From positions 4,585,001-4,649,000 of the forward strand of contig JAWUZG010000084.1 of NCBI GenBank assembly GCA_036785705.1: 64,000 nt of DNA, in the 5' to 3' direction. Position 1 is the first letter of the stretch; each line of letters opens with the position of its first letter. This DNA is from Acanthornis magna. Lineage: Eukaryota; Chordata; Aves; Passeriformes; Acanthizidae. The notes below the pieces were generated by a model that was given only the letters and a program-made list of their open reading frames with translations, did not search any database and had not been told where the DNA came from. Of this stretch, positions 36,201 to 50,554 are shown piece after piece. The translations under genes and the position numbers were made by a program.

Positions 36201-39200
36201 AGTTTATCCCCGGCAGGTAAGTAGGATAAAGGCCAATTCATCCTAAACCTATGTTCAATGCTGATTTTTGTGGGTACCAACTAAATCCCACCTGCATCTG
36301 CCTTCACAGTTTCATTTTGTCAGCACAACCTTTTGCTCCAAGTTTGCCCAGACTTCCCAAATTTGACTTTCACTAAGGTAAATCTTTTTTTCTTTTTCCC
36401 TGCATCCAGACACACACCAGATACTCATAAAACTTTTGATCCCAATTCTTCATTCTGATCTGCTTACCACAGGACAGTAGAGGGGGAGCAGAAACACACA
36501 TCTTTGTGCTGCCCAGGGCTGTGTGTCAGGCAAAATCAAAGGACTGGTATGTATTTCAAGAGCTTAAAAATATGCTTAGTAACCTCTTGATCTCCCTCCA
36601 CCTACTGACACAATTCCTTTGCCAAGTGTGACAGCTCTAAAGCAGCGTTTTGCCAGGGATGCTCTGCAGGGAGTCAGCGGAGAACTCAATGTTCCGTTTG
36701 GGAGATCTTGTGGAAAGAACCACCAGAGTAAGTGCAGGAGGCACTTATGGCCCTGATGGGCCTTTAAAGCCTTCTTGACATTATCAGTCCCTCGAAGCTG
36801 ATGGACAAGCTGTGTGAGACTGTGATTTTCTAATATTTTTCCTTATGCTGCAATGTCTTAAATATGTATCACCTCTGACACAAAGACTTCTTTTTCTTCA
36901 ACGTAAGGATTTCTTCATCCCTCTACTGATGGCTGTGCTTATGTTGGAGTAATTCTGAGAGGCTCACCATGTTAGACATGGATACAAAGGAATGCCCCAA
37001 ATCCAGTAAGTACCAGCAGGGCTCAGGGCTTTGCAATATTTCCTTTGATCTATCTTGAACTATAAATCACAACCTTTTATTTCCTAGGTAATCCTATACA
37101 CAAATTCTCCTTAATGTTATATTTTTTAATTATATTAGCCATAAACACATTTTCCAGCAACCTGGTGTCCTGAGTGATAGACATCACTTCTGATTATGTA
37201 GAGGGTACTGAAGAAACCCAGTCAAGGAAGATGACCTTCTTCCATCATGAATCCTCATGTCACTCACTGCATCTCTGGAAAAAGCCCTGCAGAAATCTCG
37301 GAAAAATGAAGGTTTGGGTTTTACTGAACTGGATGAATGAATTCCAGCATCTCTTTAGACAAAAGAATGCAATCTGAGATGAGTATTTTGCCTTCAGTCC
37401 CTGATATTTCCTTCTGCACTACCTACTCTGGGCATTCCTCTTCCGTGCCTTGGTTTGTGTTCTGGAAATAAAAGCATTTCCCTTAAGCCAATAAAATTAA
37501 AAACACAGGACATATCCTGGGAAATGCTAAGAAAAGTACTGTATTGATCTATTTCTCATCTCCAAAATGATCTTACTTCATTCATTCACAAGTCATTTCC
37601 TCCTTCCTCTGCGTTCGTGTAACTCCTTTAGCTGCATGTACTTAGAAGTTTTTCCCTGGGTATTTATATTTTTCATTAGAAGTGTATTTCTCCTACAGGT
37701 ACATAGAATTTATTCAAAATGTGTCCACTAATCATATCTTCTCTAGTAAAATGTATTTCAAAGGATCAGCCATTTATTTTATCTTCTCAGCAAAAAGTGT
37801 CATTGCCCTTGTTCCTGCCTAATGCATCAGAAATGGTCCCCCAGAATAACACCTTTACAGGATGAAATTTGCATGGCTCATACCTGCAAATGTGAATATT
37901 CATACAAATTCATATGACTGGGTTTGAAGCTCTAAACCTCAAACATAGCCAGGGAAATAAAGATCAAGGAGAGATCATTTCCAAGCATCACAGCTGTGAG
38001 TCTGTTTCTGGTGCTTCCTGCCACTGAAACTGGACATCAATCTGTGAGTTTGGCTCCAGATCCAAGCCTGTCCACAGAAGTTCTGAGGTATTTATAGGTC
38101 AGACCCTGTGTTGCCTCACAACTTCAGCTGGAATCCCATCAGATGGTTTCATTTCTCTCAAGGTGATGAAGTGGACACAGTGCCAGTAATGGTAAAGAAG
38201 GGCTAGAGTATTGAGTGAGAGTTTATTTTATAACTAATTTTTAAAAAATATTTTTGTCTTATTAATTTGGATTACTCCTGAAACAAATTCAGAGAAAATG
38301 TTGATAAATTCTTAATAACCCATCATTATGTTGTCCCAATTGTAAATAAGCCACTATAAAATTTTAAAAAACATTTCAAAAGGGAACATTTACATAACAT
38401 AATAAATATAATTTAAGAAGTTATAATCTACAAAATTTTGTACAAGTATGATTATCTAAATAACTGACAATGCCAAAGAACACAAATAAAACAAATCCTA
38501 AAAATACTTGCAAACTTATAAAACTAAATACAATGTTTTAGTAGAGAATCTTTGTCATTTTATGTTATTTCCTGCATTAGCTGTTATTATTTGAGCAAGA
38601 TTTGCCAGTGTACAGTCAGGAACCTCCAGCACTGTTTCCTCTCTGTTGTATTTCCAGCAGACATCTGGTCAGCTGAAGTCCAAGGCTTTTTCCGTATTTT
38701 GTTTATTATCTTTTTCATATAAAATATAACTGGATATCCAGGTCTTCTTCAGACACTGATTCTCCACATAGAGTTTTGATAAGTTACTTTAAACCCTGGC
38801 GTCTCACAGATCTAACTCTTTTGCAAATCTCACATAAATGTATTAACATCATTGAAAGATTCAAAACTGCAGCTTTGGATTTGGGCACCGAAATTCCATC
38901 CAAATGTCTTTGTTATGACTTTAAATGCATTCTGGTTATTAGGGACACAAAATATCCCTTTTTTTTTCATCAGTGCTACATGTTCAGGATTTTTTCTTTA
39001 AAAGTAAGGTAGGATCAAGACACTGGATGAGCATCTCAGCTTTCACCTAGTTTCTGAGAAGGAATCTGGAAAAATCTGAGTGCTCAGAATGAGAGAGTAA
39101 ATGAACTCATCCATATTAGTTATTTTTAAACTTCAAGAGATTTTCATGTGCCTTCACATGATCGATGATTTTTGAATTTGGGACTTCTAATAAACTGTGT

Positions 39201-40274
39201 CTTTTCTGTTGGTATCTTCATAAGTTTCTGTAGTTTTAGGTGTCGGGTGGGTACACTGCTCACCTGGCAGAATCTGTGGTGCTCTCAGGCAGTGCTGTAA
39301 CTTTGTCACAGTCAGAACTTTGAAATGGCAGAATGAGAGCCCTTCTTTCAGATTTAATCTTTGGACACCTTCTGGCCATCTGCTGAGCAGCCACAAAGTG
39401 CTGCTGACTCCATCCAATCTCTGAGGGAAGCTTTCCTTTAGGTTTGTTAGAAAGCCTTTAGCCTAGACCAGCCTGGGGTCTCTGTCTTTCAAACAATTCT
39501 TGCTGCTTCCTAATGGCAGCAAACAATTCCTCTTACATCTTTACATTGGGATTTAGAGCACTGACTTTGCATGGTACAGTCCTTCCCTTTGCATATAATC
39601 GAGCACATGAAGGCTTTGGTGCAGTCCCTCAGTGACTCATTAAAATATTTTAATCAAGTTTTAGTGCACTTTTCATTCAAAGAATGACTGCACGATGCTA
39701 TCTCATTAAAAGCAAACCAAAAACAAAAACAAACTACAAACCCCCAAATAACAAATGTTTTAAATAGTCTCCAAATTCTTGAAAGAATAGTCTATTGTAT
39801 CCTCATATAAGTCAAGCATAACCAGCTTTTTGACCTGTTCTTGCACTTAATAACACTACTGGGAATATTGCCATTGACTACAGTAAGGAAAATAATACCT
39901 GGTCTAATATATGCTTCAGTTTATAAAATAAGTCAACAAGTTGCTTAACACAGTGTTGCTTAACCTATTAGTTTATTTTTATACATAAAATTCAAGGCCC
40001 AGAACACATAGGAAATTAACAAAAGACTGCAGTGCTTCTTTTTGTTCAGCATTAAAAAACCAAATCCTTGTTTAAGGATATTATTAACTTGTGTAAAGTG
40101 TCCTTTTTGGCGGGATACATTACAGGCACGGATGTCAGTAAAGAAGGAGAACGACTGGATGGTAGCAAAGGAGAGTGTCAATGGTCTCTGTCAGATCCAT
40201 TATGAGCCACAGCCAATTCCTGCCACTCCACAGTTTTAATTATTCAATGATTAAAATCACAAGATCTAGGTTAC
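33271..40274. other. No gene recognised
   Basis: About 7 kb of AT-rich non-coding DNA. All open frames are under 80 codons and lack family signatures. No mobile element is recognised. Confidence 0.55.
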
Positions 40275-40675
40275 AATCATAAGATCATAGAATTATAGAA
40301 TTATAGAATGGTTTGGGTTGGAAGGAACTATAGTGATCAACCAGTTCCAACCCCCCTGCCATGGTTCCACCAGACTGGGATGCTCCAAGCCCCATCCAGC
40401 TTCACCTTGAACACTTCCAGGGATGGGACAGCCACAGCTTCACCACCCTCAGGAAAGAATTGCTTCCTAATATCCCATCTAACCTTGCCCTCTGCCAGTT
40501 TAAGGCCATTACTGCTTGTCCTGTCACTATAAGCCCCTGTAAAAAGTCCCGCTCCACCTTTCTTGTAGCCCCTTCAGGCACTAGGAGGCTGCTGGAAGCT
40601 CTCCCTGGAGCCTTCCCTTCTCCAGGATGAACAGTTCCTGTTCCTGTTCAGTTCCTGAAGCTCTGTTGCCTCAGC
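40275..40675 (-). mobile_element. CR1 LINE fragment, about 0.4 kb, minus orientation
   Basis: The + strand shows three inverted octamer units (TAGAATTATAGAATTATAGA), then GGTTTGGGTTGGAAGGAACT, CACTTCCAGGGATGGGACAG, CACAGCTTCACCACCCTCAG, CTTCCTAATATCCCATCTAA and CCTTCTCCAGGATGAACAG. This is the reverse complement of the CR1 3' end and part of the preceding UTR/ORF2 end. The octamers are ATTCTATA rather than ATTCTATG. Short ORFs across the copy are by-products and not genes. Confidence 0.95.
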
Positions 40676-43600
40676 CCACCAGAGCCTGGAATTACAGTAC
40701 TCAGCACTGCATTAATAACTTTCCAATTCCCTTATCATTCACCAGCCAGCAAAGGGGACTCCCCAGGCAATCTGATGGAAACAGCTCTGTCATTATGAAG
40801 TCATTCTGTGATTAACTCCCTTGTGTTTTCAGACAACTTGCACTACAGTCCTGTGAAAACTGTACTGCAGAATCTTCTGTCCATTTATCCATTTATAACA
40901 TGTTATTAAATGGAAACGTTTTGCCCCTATCCTGCCAAGCTAGCACAGGGACAGCACTGAGGGAGCAGTAATTAATAGTGCTGCTGATTCTTCTCACTAG
41001 CCCCACTGCCTTGTTATGAAAGCCCTTATCCTGACCCTTCTCCATCAGAAGCCCCCAGGTGAGGAGGCTGAGGATTTTCTCTACAAGAATTCCTTTTAAA
41101 GCAAAATTAACAGGTTTTACTGATTCAGCGGGCTTCTATTTTTGGTGGCTAGCTGGGAATACACTTAAGGAAAGAGACGAATATAATTTACAGTAAGAGC
41201 TTAGAGCAAGTCCCTTTGTGACATCAGAATGCAGACAGTCAAGGTTACTCATTTCTTCTGAAAATCTTGTCCCATCCCAGTGCAACAAATTCAGGGGCAT
41301 GATTGGAAACAGCTCCCATTGCTCTAGACATTTTACATCTATTTATCTGTCTGTGTTATATATAAACAGCATTTATTTGATGTATTTCCCAGTTATTCAA
41401 GAGATCACAAGCAAAAATATCGAAGTGTTCAGCTTCTTCAACACATGCCATAATAAATACACCCCCAGCTTTTAGCCTTGCTTATTTTTACAAGGCTTTG
41501 CTATTAAGGGATTTTATTTTGTTCCAGCATGCTTTCTCCTCACATCAAATTCAGAGTGGTCTTCCACTTATCTTTCCTACATTTCTGACAGTCTTTTTAA
41601 GTTTGAACAACATTATCAGAGAAGTAATCAATGTTCTACTGAAACTACAGGGATTCAAGAGATACTCTTAAACCACATTACTCAGAAGCTCCTGCCCAAA
41701 ATTTGGGATAAATGTCTGTATTTCAGGAAAGAATATATCATGTTATTCATGCCTGTGATTCTTCATCATATGGAAAAGGTTTTACTGCAAATAATGTATC
41801 AAAAAGCAACGCAGCAACAGAGCCGTAAAGAAAAAAGCAGACAACAGCAAGAGAGATGGAGAGGAGAGGAAAAATGTGATGGGAAAAAAATGAGACAGGA
41901 CTAGAATTAAAGGCAATGATGCAGAAAAAAAATCCTCACAGCTTTAATGGGTTGTCAAACAAGATCTGCAAAGGCTCCAAAATAAATGAAACAAAAAAAG
42001 CAGAGCCATATAAATACATATAAAAATGAAAATGGAACAAAGTGTCTCATCTACTATTTCAGGATGCCAGAATTAAACTAATCTACCTAATAAACTAAAA
42101 TTGGTGTTTATGAAATGCTGCTTTAGTTTATGACATCTGCCGTCTGTATTTGTTCTAAAGTTTAACCTGCATCAAAATCTCCAGTCTGTTTCTCCTGGAA
42201 AATTCCCTTAGCTTTCATGGTGTCTGATGTGAAAAAAACAAGTAATGTTACACTTTATTTTAGTCTTGAGTTCACTCAAGTTGATTATTTACTCAATAAT
42301 CAATCAAGTTGATTGTTTAACTATACTACACACCATAAATGCGTGTACATATGAGTGCCTTCTTCCTGCGCTGCTGAACAGGAAGAACATGTTTTCTTTA
42401 TATTTTCAGTTTAATCAGTATACCTACAATAGCAAAGAAGAACATTTCAGAAGTGAAAAGTGCAAATCATGCACTGAGGACTCTGCTGTGGTCCTTAAAC
42501 CCTGACCTACATCAGGATGTTGTGGCACCTTCAAAGGATTGTGGGATCAGTTGGGTCTTCTTATGCTCCATTTCATCCCCAGGAATGTCAGGAGAAATGT
42601 GCTTGCTTCTTTACCAAAAAGGAGAATGGATAATATTAGCTTTTATGTGTCTCTATGGTACAGAATAACCAAACCCAGGTAGGTTTAAATTGGCAGATGA
42701 TATTTGTAACTAATGAAAAAAATAATTTTTCATTACCTTTCTAGAGAGATGTAGCTTCAAAAGACATGATCAAGTAAAGCTTGAATGGGAATTAATGTAT
42801 GTACTAAATGACTGATGACATGTTAAAAATCTTTCCCTATTAGCCCTGTACGTATATTTGTACTCACACACACGCACATGCTCCATATTTGGAAAAAATG
42901 TACTAGAGAAGCTGTTTTTCCACAGTAATTGTCACCTGTGAAAAGTGCTAAAAATACAGCCATAAAAAGCAATCTGTTTCTCTGAGTTCTGTGCATCCTT
43001 TCCTGCCTTTTTTTAATTAATATGTTTTTATGGAAAGCAGATCTTTTTCTGATGAGTCAATCTATTCCAACTGCTCCTTCCCCATCTTTGGTCACAACCC
43101 CTGTGTCTTGCGGCATTTCTGCACCATGAATTGTGTGGGACAGTGGCAGTAATACTGAAGGTCCTCCAGGGGTACTGCTTCCAAGCTGACATCCACATGC
43201 TACCACATCACTACATTTCTTCCATAAACTTCCTCTTAAACCTAACATTAATAAGTCTCTTGAAGGTTGTTGGTCAATTAATGGAAATCACACAAATTAT
43301 CATTTTAGTATTTGGATGAAAATAATGGAAAACTAATAAAGTGATGAAGAACAGAAACTGTAACCTTTTGTTCTCCATTTTCTGCATTTTCCTGTTTCCA
43401 TCTTTCACAATTCTCCCACAATTACTGCCCCAAAGTTTAGTGCTGTTTGTTTGCATTCCACATAAGTTTTTGCTTAGAAAAGAAGGAGGTTATAATTATA
43501 TTTAGTATCATTTTGATTTATTCAGTATCTCTAAGTCAAGCCCCATCAATTTATATTTACATTATTGGTCAATGGTCATTCCTCCTTGTGCCCTGCATAT

Positions 43601-46600
43601 TTATGTTTTAATTGGGATCTAAATTCTTAATTTGAGACATCCTACCTCATACAAATTATTACTCAAGAAAGAGAGATTTCCATCAACTATTCAGCTTCTA
43701 TTTGTTTCAAATTAAGCCTTGAGGGCTCAGCACAGTGTAAGAGGCATCCCTGAAATGATTATTGAAATCACTGTTTTTGTTTCTGGGACTGGACTTTCAC
43801 CAAAGGAGTTAAAATTGCTGCAAGGAGAGGGTTATGCATTCTGAAATGTTTTTCATTTTCACTTCTTTTTTATGCAATTTAATTCTTTTCTTTCATTTTG
43901 TAAACATCCTCTATAATATAAGGGACAAACCCCAGCATTTCTATAGATGTAGAACTCACTATGATCACTAAAAATACCTAAAATGGATATCAATTCTAAA
44001 AGCAGATTCTCCATTATTATCTTACATGATTGTTATTTTGTACTGAGAATGCACCAGAAAGCAGCCAGATTTTTCCTACCAGGTTTTCTGCCTGCAGAGA
44101 TGAGTCTTTAGGAAGTGTGCAGTCAGTATTATGGTTTTTACAATTACCCATGCGACAAATAGTGTGCAACTCCTGTGCTCCCTTTCAGCTTCTTTAGGAG
44201 GCCCAAAAGGTCCAACAGCAGATCATGCTTTATGTTTTTGGGGGTTTTATTAAATAAAAATAAAAGCTGAAGCCTTAGCTCTGAATGCTCCTGATCTAAA
44301 GGAAGACTTCAGAGATGGAGATGTCAAATATAAGAAATGTCTTCTGTAATAAGTGAGGCACATGAACAAATCACGATTAGATTAGAAAGGTCTGAAAGTT
44401 TCAAGCAGGGACTGTTATTATATATTTGTAATATCCCTAGAACCTTATAGCTCTGGTGATATTAAAGGTAAACATTAAATAAATACCACCAAGGCTGTTG
44501 CTATTAGGTTTTGGAAAAAGCAATGCAACTATGAATGGGATGCAGTCACTCTTCAGCATGTTCTTGCTTTGAAAAAAACAAATCAGAAAAGACTACAACA
44601 AACATGTTTTAAGCCAATACTTTTCTCTCCTGCCAACTGCTAGCAACTAGTCTGTGTTCAGTTTCATGGCAATGTACACATTTATGACTGTGCTTTTTGT
44701 GCAAATAAAAAACACAAGAGAGTTGTTTACCTGTTTGAATGGAAGCAGATGAATCAGCTGGCATTTGGGCATACTCAATGCATGTCTAAATCTGTTTTCC
44801 ACTATTTCCTCTAGCACAGGAGGCTGAAAGTTCTTATCAGTACAAGGTAGGACTCAGCCTGGCAGCTTGTTATTGTGCAGATGCCACTGACAAATTAATT
44901 ATTGCTGTTGCACAGTTGGGGCAAGGGTGTTGTTTGCATATTTTCCATAAAAACCAATCACAAATTCTTTATAGATGTGATCATTACCTGGTGATTATTC
45001 TGGACCAACAATCTATACTCTCTAGACTGTCTGGAAACTGCTTTCTCTATATTAGGTCATTGAAATGTGTTATTTTTGGTCAAGGTCATGCAGCAGTTTT
45101 GTTGCTCCTTGATTTATTAAAGCTTTATTGAAGCAATAGGAAATGTTCTTAATGATATTCCTCACTGATGCATCTAAACACCACCACAACAACAGCAGCA
45201 GTTTAGTCATCACCATGCTGGGCTCATATTTCTGAAGGAGAGGCTGAAGAACCAGAATGGGATGCTGAGAGGACAGACTTCAATTCCATAAGGCATCTAA
45301 ATAAATCCTACCTTTTAAGCCTGTCATTAAGTGGAGTTTTATGCACACAAACTTCAAATTTAAATGTTTGAAGGGAAAAAGACCTGTCAGTAAAGAATCA
45401 AAAATTTTGAAAAGTATATCCCTTATTGAAAAGTACCAGAAACTGTAGAAATAGGTTTAAACAGATTAAATAGATCTCTTGCCTGTCCTGGCCCAGTTTT
45501 AGCTGTGTGTTAAAGTACAGGTAGTGACAGATGGCCAAGAGGTCTCCAACCAGGTCTTGGTCAAATACAAAGAAATACTATTCTGTAGCCCTAGCAAAAA
45601 TACTCTGTTGACCAAAGCGAGCAGGTAAAACTGAAACTGCTGAGCAAGTCTCTAGAATGACAGCAACTACAGGGGTTGTGCAGGTGACTGAAATGGCCAC
45701 AGAGCCCTGGTATCATCAGTGTAAATAAACACTAATAGGCAAGGACTGACGATGGCAAAATATTTCCGGAAAGCAATTTGGTTTGCATTCACCACGAGGC
45801 AAAAGCTTTGAGCTGTAATTCATCTCTTTTCAAAAGTGCAGATGTTGCAGTGTTTTGGAAAAACAAATCATTAATCCCACCTGTAGATGCAGGAACTGAG
45901 TTACAGAGGTAAAATGAGTTGTTTGCATTCATTTTGCGAGTTCATCTGAAAGGCAAATACAGACTCTAGGTGTTCACCTCCTGAATATGTCAGCCTGAAC
46001 ATCAGAGAGAGCAGGTTCCTTTTGGATTCCTTTGGGTTCCTTTTCTGTCCTAATTCTGCACCAATTTACAGCCAGTGAAATAGTCAAGTACCAATCACAT
46101 GATATGGATTTAAAAACCAAAAGGAATCTGGTTCATCATGCTCAGATTTGGTATTGGTGTCAATCCCTATCACAGCCCTGGTACCTTTGCTAAATTAACA
46201 TGACATTTGCCCACGCACGAGGGGCAGTTCAAATCTGCTGAACTGCCACTGCAATAATGCAAGAAAATGAGACTTTTTTTTTAATCAGATAAGTGTTTTG
46301 CAATGCAAAAATAGAACATAACAACCACTTGATTATAAAAATCTAGTTAAGATCAGAAAACCCAACTCTAATACCCACACTAAGGGAAATACTGCAAAAG
46401 GAAAAGCTGCTGACTATTAAAATTCTCCAGTATTACATTTTTCCTTATACCTGACAATATGTGAAATATGATGCATAAACACTTTTGTAAATAAAAGAGT
46501 AAAGAGCAGTTGCTATGGAGACATCATGTGCCTCCTTGGGGCTTGAGGAAACACAATTAGCCTGCAGGATGGTTTCCAAACACTTGAATTTGAACCTTTT

Positions 46601-49600
46601 GGAGTTTCAGTAATGAAGTGATCTAGTGAAATAATTCTTCATGCTGTCTGTATTTTTTCAGCCAATACATATGCCTGTGTGTCCAAAAGTAATGATTGTA
46701 GAGGAATAGCTTTCATTCTGATATTTCAAATTGAATTTATAGAAGGGAAAACTTCACCTTTGACTTTGTAACACTAGATTAAAAAATACCACTAGTTGGC
46801 ACAGAAATCTCCTCTTTTTTTTCTCTTCAAATGTTTCTGATTTTACAACGATAAAAATTAATTTTTCTTGCACCACAAATGGATTTGAATAAAGACATTT
46901 GCTCTTATTTAAACTTTCAGTGAAGAAAACAGTAGGCTTTTTTTGCTATTATCCCAAATCAGCTTTCATTAAGAAAGAGTAATCCACAATTTGTGGAGAG
47001 GAGTGTGTTTCATCAGATAAACACTTTGCTTCTGATTTGACACTACTCCCAGCTTGATTATACAGACTGAAGCGGAATTCTGAATTTCTTAAGCCTTCAG
47101 TGCCTTCTATCTATGCATCTTGCCTTCATTAAGGGGAGCAGGGAAATAATTCTAATAACTTTTTAACCTCCATCTCTGCATTGAGGTGCGGCTCTAATGG
47201 CATTTTATTATTAGCAAGGTCTTTGGAAAGAATATGTGCTTCCAAACAGAAACCTCAAGAGATTAATCACTCAGGCTGAAAGCTGTTATGTGCTTTTAAC
47301 ACTCCAGATGAAATGAGCTATGCCTGATTGTTAGATCTACCAAAAATCTTTGTGTTTCTGATAATTTACACCTTCCTTTAATCGTCTGAACCTGCTTCTC
47401 AAAGGAAGCCAATTAGCATCAACACATCTTTGCATATCATTTCATATAAATAAAAGAAACACGTATTTCTTGTTAGGTTTTCAATGTAATGGCAGATCCA
47501 TCTCTTTTTATTTTTTCTTTAAAACAGGCTACTAGGTCATATTGGAGCCCAATGCTCTGATTTGAATAAGCAAAGAACAGGTCTCCAGCAATAATTCTAA
47601 TTAGGACAAATACAGATAAACTTATTATTTGTGCACTGGAAAAAATGTCACGTAACAAAATGCTTTGAGATCCTATGGAGAAAAACAGCCTTGATTTTAC
47701 TACAATTAATTTTGAAGTGCAAATATCATCTCAGAAGATGATTAGCACTGGCACTACACAATTGTTTGTTGAACAGTAAGAATTATTAAAAAGCAGAAAA
47801 TAATGCACCACACACATTAAAGTGTGTGTTACTTAATGATCAAACAGTCTGTCTTTGCTACTGTGACTAACCCACTTCTGGTACCCCAAATAGCACTGAA
47901 GTGCAGCATTCAGGGTTGACAATTACACTTATGCCAAAGTCTGCAATTTAAACATTATTCTACTTATTGGCAAAAGCTGCAGAAAGTTTCAGTAGGTATC
48001 AAATAGGTAATAAAGAGCTCAGGAAGGTAGAATAACTGTGATTTATTGAAAACTCAGTAAAGAGTAAAAATAAATGTCATGATCACTACTTGCTTCTTGC
48101 CTAACCATATCAGACATCTGCAGAAAGTCAGAGACCAAATATTTTCCTCTTTGACAGGAAAGACTTGATCCTAACAAATCTTCTCAATGAAAGTCAAGTG
48201 CCTGGACACCAAAGTACCAAACCAGTACATCCACCGTCAAAAAGGACAGAATATTTCTTGAAATATTATTCGTGGAAGATATAAAACAGATATTCTGGAA
48301 CAGAACTGTGACTTTAATACTGTGAGCAGCAATTTGGATATTCCCTTTAACAGATGTGTCATCTTGTCTAAACTGACATATGTTCCAAGATAAATTATAT
48401 CCAACATTTTAAAATACACATTTTCATCTCTTAGCAGTTAGACAGGAGAGCTGTTCCTTCATCTGTTGAACTCATGAGATGCTTTTCCTTCTACGTTTTG
48501 TTTTATTTTATTGGTTAGTTCAATTTTTTAAAATACATTATTAAAATTCTTTTACACATTTACTATTTGCTACAATTTGAACATGTTTTCCATAAACCAA
48601 AAAACTGTCTGATAATTTTAGACTGTGAATTAAAAGGTAATTTCAAGTCCCTTTTACGATGTATCTAATAAGTTTTCAGACTTAGTCATCAATGAAATCA
48701 GCAGTGATGAAGAGTGTCAGATAATTTAAAAGTGCATTTAAGGTATTCACATCTTATTTTCATGTGTCTTAGTCCATTAAAGCATTAATCCCAAATTCAC
48801 AGATGTGAAATTTTGAAAAGGCAATTTGCGAGTCCAAGCAGAAAACAGTGTGCAAAGAAAATAGTGTGCAAATAGAGAAAGCAAGCATTAAATAAAGTTA
48901 ATTTCACAAAATTACATCCTGATTGCAGTGAAATAAAACCCAGAACCTGCAAATTTTAGCAGTAATTAATTTTTGAGCACAGTCCAGTTCTTGCAATATG
49001 GCAATAATAATAAATAAAGAGCAGTCCTTTTTCACCTTTATCTTCACATTACCTACCAAATATATGCCTTGTTAATAAGTCGAGTGCACAGTACTTGATT
49101 TTTTAATGATTCTGTGATTCTCATAACCTACTCTTTTCATATCAAACTTTGTAAATAGATCCTAAATTTCAAGCATTTTTGAATCATGGGATGTAGGAAA
49201 ACTCTGTTTATATATAAGCATATGCATGTGCAACCAATAATTTTATCAAATAATAATTATTTCAAATATTTGGGAGGCAAGAATTCAAGATTTTTCCTCT
49301 TCTACAGAGTGGGTAATAACCACTAATCTTGAGCAACCTGTCTTTACAAAGCAATATACCACACAGCATAGAAAGTACACGTGCAATTAATTCTGCCATC
49401 CACCAGGCTTCTTGCTATCCTGCAATGCTACAGACACACAGGTTATTCCTTTGCCACAAAATTTCATCCCAGAATCTCAGCCTAAAACATAAGCACTAAT
49501 AATGGTGTGAACAAAGTGCAAAGCAAGACTGGATATGAACTAACATTTTTCACTTTCATTTATTTTCACATTTTCAGGCAGGTGAAAACTGAGAATGGAT

Positions 49601-49913
49601 TTTAGAACATAACAAGCCATAGTTTTGAGTGACAGTCTTTAGAATTAGAAATAAAATTGTGTTCTCTCATGAAAGATACCTGGTTTTTTTAACTGCCACC
49701 AGCAAAAGTTTAAAAACAGAGAAACCTCCTGAACTAGGGCACCAGCTATGCCACTACCCTCATGTGGCTAACAATGATTCCAGAGATGTACAAATAAAAA
49801 ATACACCAAACCGAATCTCCGAAAAAAGATTGTTAATTAGCTGACAATATAAGTAGTAGGCCAAAGCATAAAAACTTGTTATGAGGCCTGCTGATTTACC
49901 AACAGGCCTGCTG
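40676..49913. other. No gene recognised
   Basis: About 9 kb of AT-rich DNA with scattered homeodomain-type TAAT words and short local duplications (for example near 42277-42320 and 48840-48873). I identify no exon, RNA gene or repeat family. Confidence 0.55.
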
Positions 49914-50554
49914 TTAAATCATGCAAAGCCGATTGCTAGCCTTGGTGCCAGCTAGTGTAAAAGGTGGGAGGTTTGCTAAGAAATGGCCCATAACATATAA
50001 ATGAGGAGCTCTGTAGCCTAAATCTTCATTAGAGGCCTCCTCAAAAAAATTATTCCTCCGTTTTTCTGCTGTAGTTGAGTTTCCTGATGAAGCACTGACA
50101 GTGCTCCCGGTGAATTTGCAAGCTCTGTGGGAACTTATCGCACCAGTTAGAAAATCCTGTTCTGAAGGCTTTAATCTTTCCCCCAGAAGGACAGCCATGG
50201 TTCCAAGCTCCCCAGCACTCTCTCTGCTCCGTGGCTCTGTCAGAACAGGCTGCAAGGGCTCGCTCAGCCCTCTCGCATTCCAGCTCCTTGCAGAACAAAG
50301 CATCTGGAGCAGATTTAGGTGATCCCAGGTTGCAGCTCCATGCCAGGGTGTCCTCTGAAGAACACACACAGCGCCACAGAGAGAGCTGGCTGCCTTCAAA
50401 AGCACCCACGGGAGCTGGCCAGACCCTGCTGCTTTGCCATGCACAAATGGCTGACTGCTGGAAAACCTGCTCAATGAATAAATTCATAGAGAGCTTTAAA
50501 AACAATAGTGGCTCTACACTCAAAAAAAAATATGATAGGTCTCCTGTGAAATAA

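Noticed and set aside
40308..40630. Overlapping 74- and 89-codon + strand ORFs
   Set aside because: They lie inside an antisense CR1 copy.
49106..49125. ATGATTCTGTGATTCTC resembling a CR1 end
   Set aside because: No CR1 body sequence precedes it, so a chance match is likely.
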